Assembly (NCBI RefSeq): GCF_011759365.1
Contig: NZ_JAARLZ010000004.1
Span: forward strand, 124,001-188,000
Length of the DNA: 64,000 nucleotides
Direction of reading: 5' to 3'
Source: Luteibacter anthropi
GTDB taxonomy: Bacteria > Pseudomonadota > Gammaproteobacteria > Xanthomonadales > Rhodanobacteraceae
Both the position numbers and the translations under genes were made by a program. Shown here piece after piece: positions 63,018-64,000 of this stretch (position 1 is its first letter; the number at the start of each line of letters is the position of its first letter). Below the pieces are notes generated by a model that worked only from the letters and a program-made list of their open reading frames with translations, ran no database searches and was not told where the DNA came from.

Positions 63018-63174
63018 ACGGTCGCGCGCAAGGCGCGCTCCTACAAGAGCACCCGACAAGCAATAGCAAAACAGCCCACCGCACCTTCGTAGGAGCGCGC
63101 CTCGCGCGCGACCATCATGCAGCGTCACAGCAGCCCACCGCACCTTTGTGGGAGCGCGCCTCGCGCGCGACCGG
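63018..63174. repeat. Three REP palindromes
   Basis: Copies at 63018-63044 (one orientation) and 63089-63115 and 63148-63174 (the other) fill most of the 298-base gap between def and the HTH gene. The two co-oriented copies are joined by related ACAGCCCACCGCACCTT and GCAGCCCACCGCACCTT spacers, giving a 59-base period. Confidence 0.85.
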
Positions 63175-63233
63175 CGCAGCCGAAACACGACAACACTAGC
63201 GGCAACCCACCGGTTGCCGCTTGAGAAAGGGCT

Positions 63234-63617
63234 TCACTCCGCCTCGGCGAGTGCCTCGACAATAACCAGCAACGCCTTGCGACGTTCCTTCGAAAGGCGG
63301 CTGACCAGCCCCACCAGGCGAAGCTGCTCGCGCGAATCGGCGCGATAGAGGGCAGGGCTTTCACGGACGCCGGTTGCGCCATTGGGGGCGCCACGGCCGG
63401 TAGCCAGCCACTCGAAATTGACGCCGAACCTCACCGCCATGTCGATCTGGCGTTCCAGTTCCGGAAGGCCAAGGTCGCTGAGCCATTTTCGGGCGGTCTC
63501 ACGGCTGACGTCGAAAAGATCGGCCAGCTGGGTGATTCGGCCTCGGCCTTTCTTCACGCCAGCCATGTCCAGCGCGACATGCAGACGTTGGGAAAAACCT
63601 CGGTTGGTAGGTGGCAT
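63234..63617 (-). CDS. Helix-turn-helix DNA-binding protein, phage-repressor-like
   Basis: A 127-residue protein. An N-terminal Cro/CI-type helix-turn-helix is seen at about residues 10-65: FSQRLHVALDMAGV, ITQLADLFDVSRETARKWLSD. The pattern VNFEWLATGRGA (about 67-78) is typical of phage-like repressors in which the DNA-binding domain is followed by such a turn. The C-terminal part is helical (EQLRLVGLVSRLSKERRKALLVIVEALAEAE in pieces) and lacks an S24 protease domain. It stands alone with no phage genes adjoining, so it is either a remnant or a stand-alone regulator. Confidence 0.8.
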   Translation of the reverse strand: MPPTNRGFSQRLHVALDMAGVKKGRGRITQLADLFDVSRETARKWLSDLGLPELERQIDMAVRFGVNFEWLATGRGAPNGATGVRESPALYRADSREQLRLVGLVSRLSKERRKALLVIVEALAEAE

Positions 63618-63740
63618 GACAACTCCGGTGGAACGCGTTGGCGCCTGAAGACCCGGTATTGTTGGATACCGCGGAGCGACAGCGTAAGCCTTTTGCAGTT
63701 GCCAAGTAGTGCAATTTACGACTGCTTTTGCTTCAACGGC

Positions 63741-64000
63741 TCAATGTCGGAATGAGTTGACCAATTTTCTCATTTCATCCGCGGCGCGATGTGCTGCGTC
63801 TGCGAAGTCCGGGCCCGGGCTGGCGTAAATGATGGCGCGGGAAGAGGAAATCATGAGGCCAGTGCCGTCGGCCGTCTTGCCGTGTTCCATCACCGCGGCA
63901 ACATCGCCGCCCTGCGCACCGATGCCGGGCACCAGCAGCGGCATGTCGCCTACGACGGCACGCACACGGCCCAGCTCTTCCGGCCAGGTCGCACCGGTGA
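63741..64000 (-). CDS. pyrF: Orotidine 5'-phosphate decarboxylase, C-terminal part (runs off window)
   Basis: The frame is open through the right edge, so only the last 85 residues or so are present. They include [17 protein letters not shown], the phosphate-binding [13 protein letters not shown], and the strand [16 protein letters not shown], all typical of the long (type 2) PyrF found in Xanthomonadaceae, actinobacteria and others. It forms UMP from OMP in pyrimidine synthesis. The N-terminal catalytic Lys region lies beyond 64000. Confidence 0.9.
   Translation of the reverse strand, partial: TGATWPEELGRVRAVVGDMPLLVPGIGAQGGDVAAVMEHGKTADGTGLMISSSRAIIYASPGPDFADAAHRAADEMRKLVNSFRH

Overview
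The window looks like the chromosome of a high-GC gammaproteobacterium, most likely a Lysobacterales (Xanthomonadales) member close to Luteibacter/Dyella. This is an inference from four things: Xanthomonas-like peptide deformylase and housekeeping proteins, the xerD-dsbC-purL stretch, an OxyR/AhpC/AhpD cluster, and a family of GTAGGAGCGCGCC...GCGCGACCGG palindromic repeats in many intergenic spaces.

Positions 1-7783 are the end of a phage tail (prophage or tailocin). At least six tail-fibre genes lie in a row. Five show their N-terminus and share a ~29-residue anchor, followed by either lectin-like modules or a self-cleaving S74 chaperone. Two small tail-associated proteins are interspersed. 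The array stops 63 bases from the CCA end of a tRNA-Lys gene, a plausible phage integration site.

Positions 7988-22937 are mostly core genes: a DedA-rhodanese fusion, a two-kinase/one-regulator signalling cluster, a LysR regulator, glnS, a DUF2007 protein, apt, oxyR divergent from ahpC-ahpD with a recognisable OxyR box between them, and a secreted M1 aminopeptidase.

Positions 23009-27946 carry the most distinctive system, a compact class II lanthipeptide operon on the minus strand. A 60-residue precursor (lanA) is followed 4 bases later by a LanM synthetase. LanM overlaps by 4 bases an ABC exporter that lacks the usual leader-peptidase domain. Next to it (28289-31444) is a LacI regulator, a Gfo/Idh/MocA oxidoreductase and a phytanoyl-CoA-dioxygenase-like enzyme. 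The last two are divergent around a perfect 18-bp LacI-type palindrome.

Positions 31438-44831 hold two alpha/beta hydrolases, prmC, a secreted multidomain GH18 chitinase with a structured-looking leader, dxs, an HNH endonuclease, a SapC-like protein, a 778-base repeat-filled spacer with 200-bp units, a GNAT acetyltransferase, an acyl-CoA dehydrogenase, a small lipoprotein and a eukaryote-like SET-domain protein.

Positions 44991-64000 hold an EF-G paralogue with altered GTPase motifs, a tandem pair of membrane-anchored proline-rich proteins, an RDD protein, xerD, dsbC, a tandem REP array, purL, a glycosyltransferase/EamA transporter pair, a GntR regulator, ybdD-cstA, def, an HTH protein and the 3' end of pyrF. 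Starts were moved from the longest frame where ribosome-binding sites, homology or overlaps argued for it.
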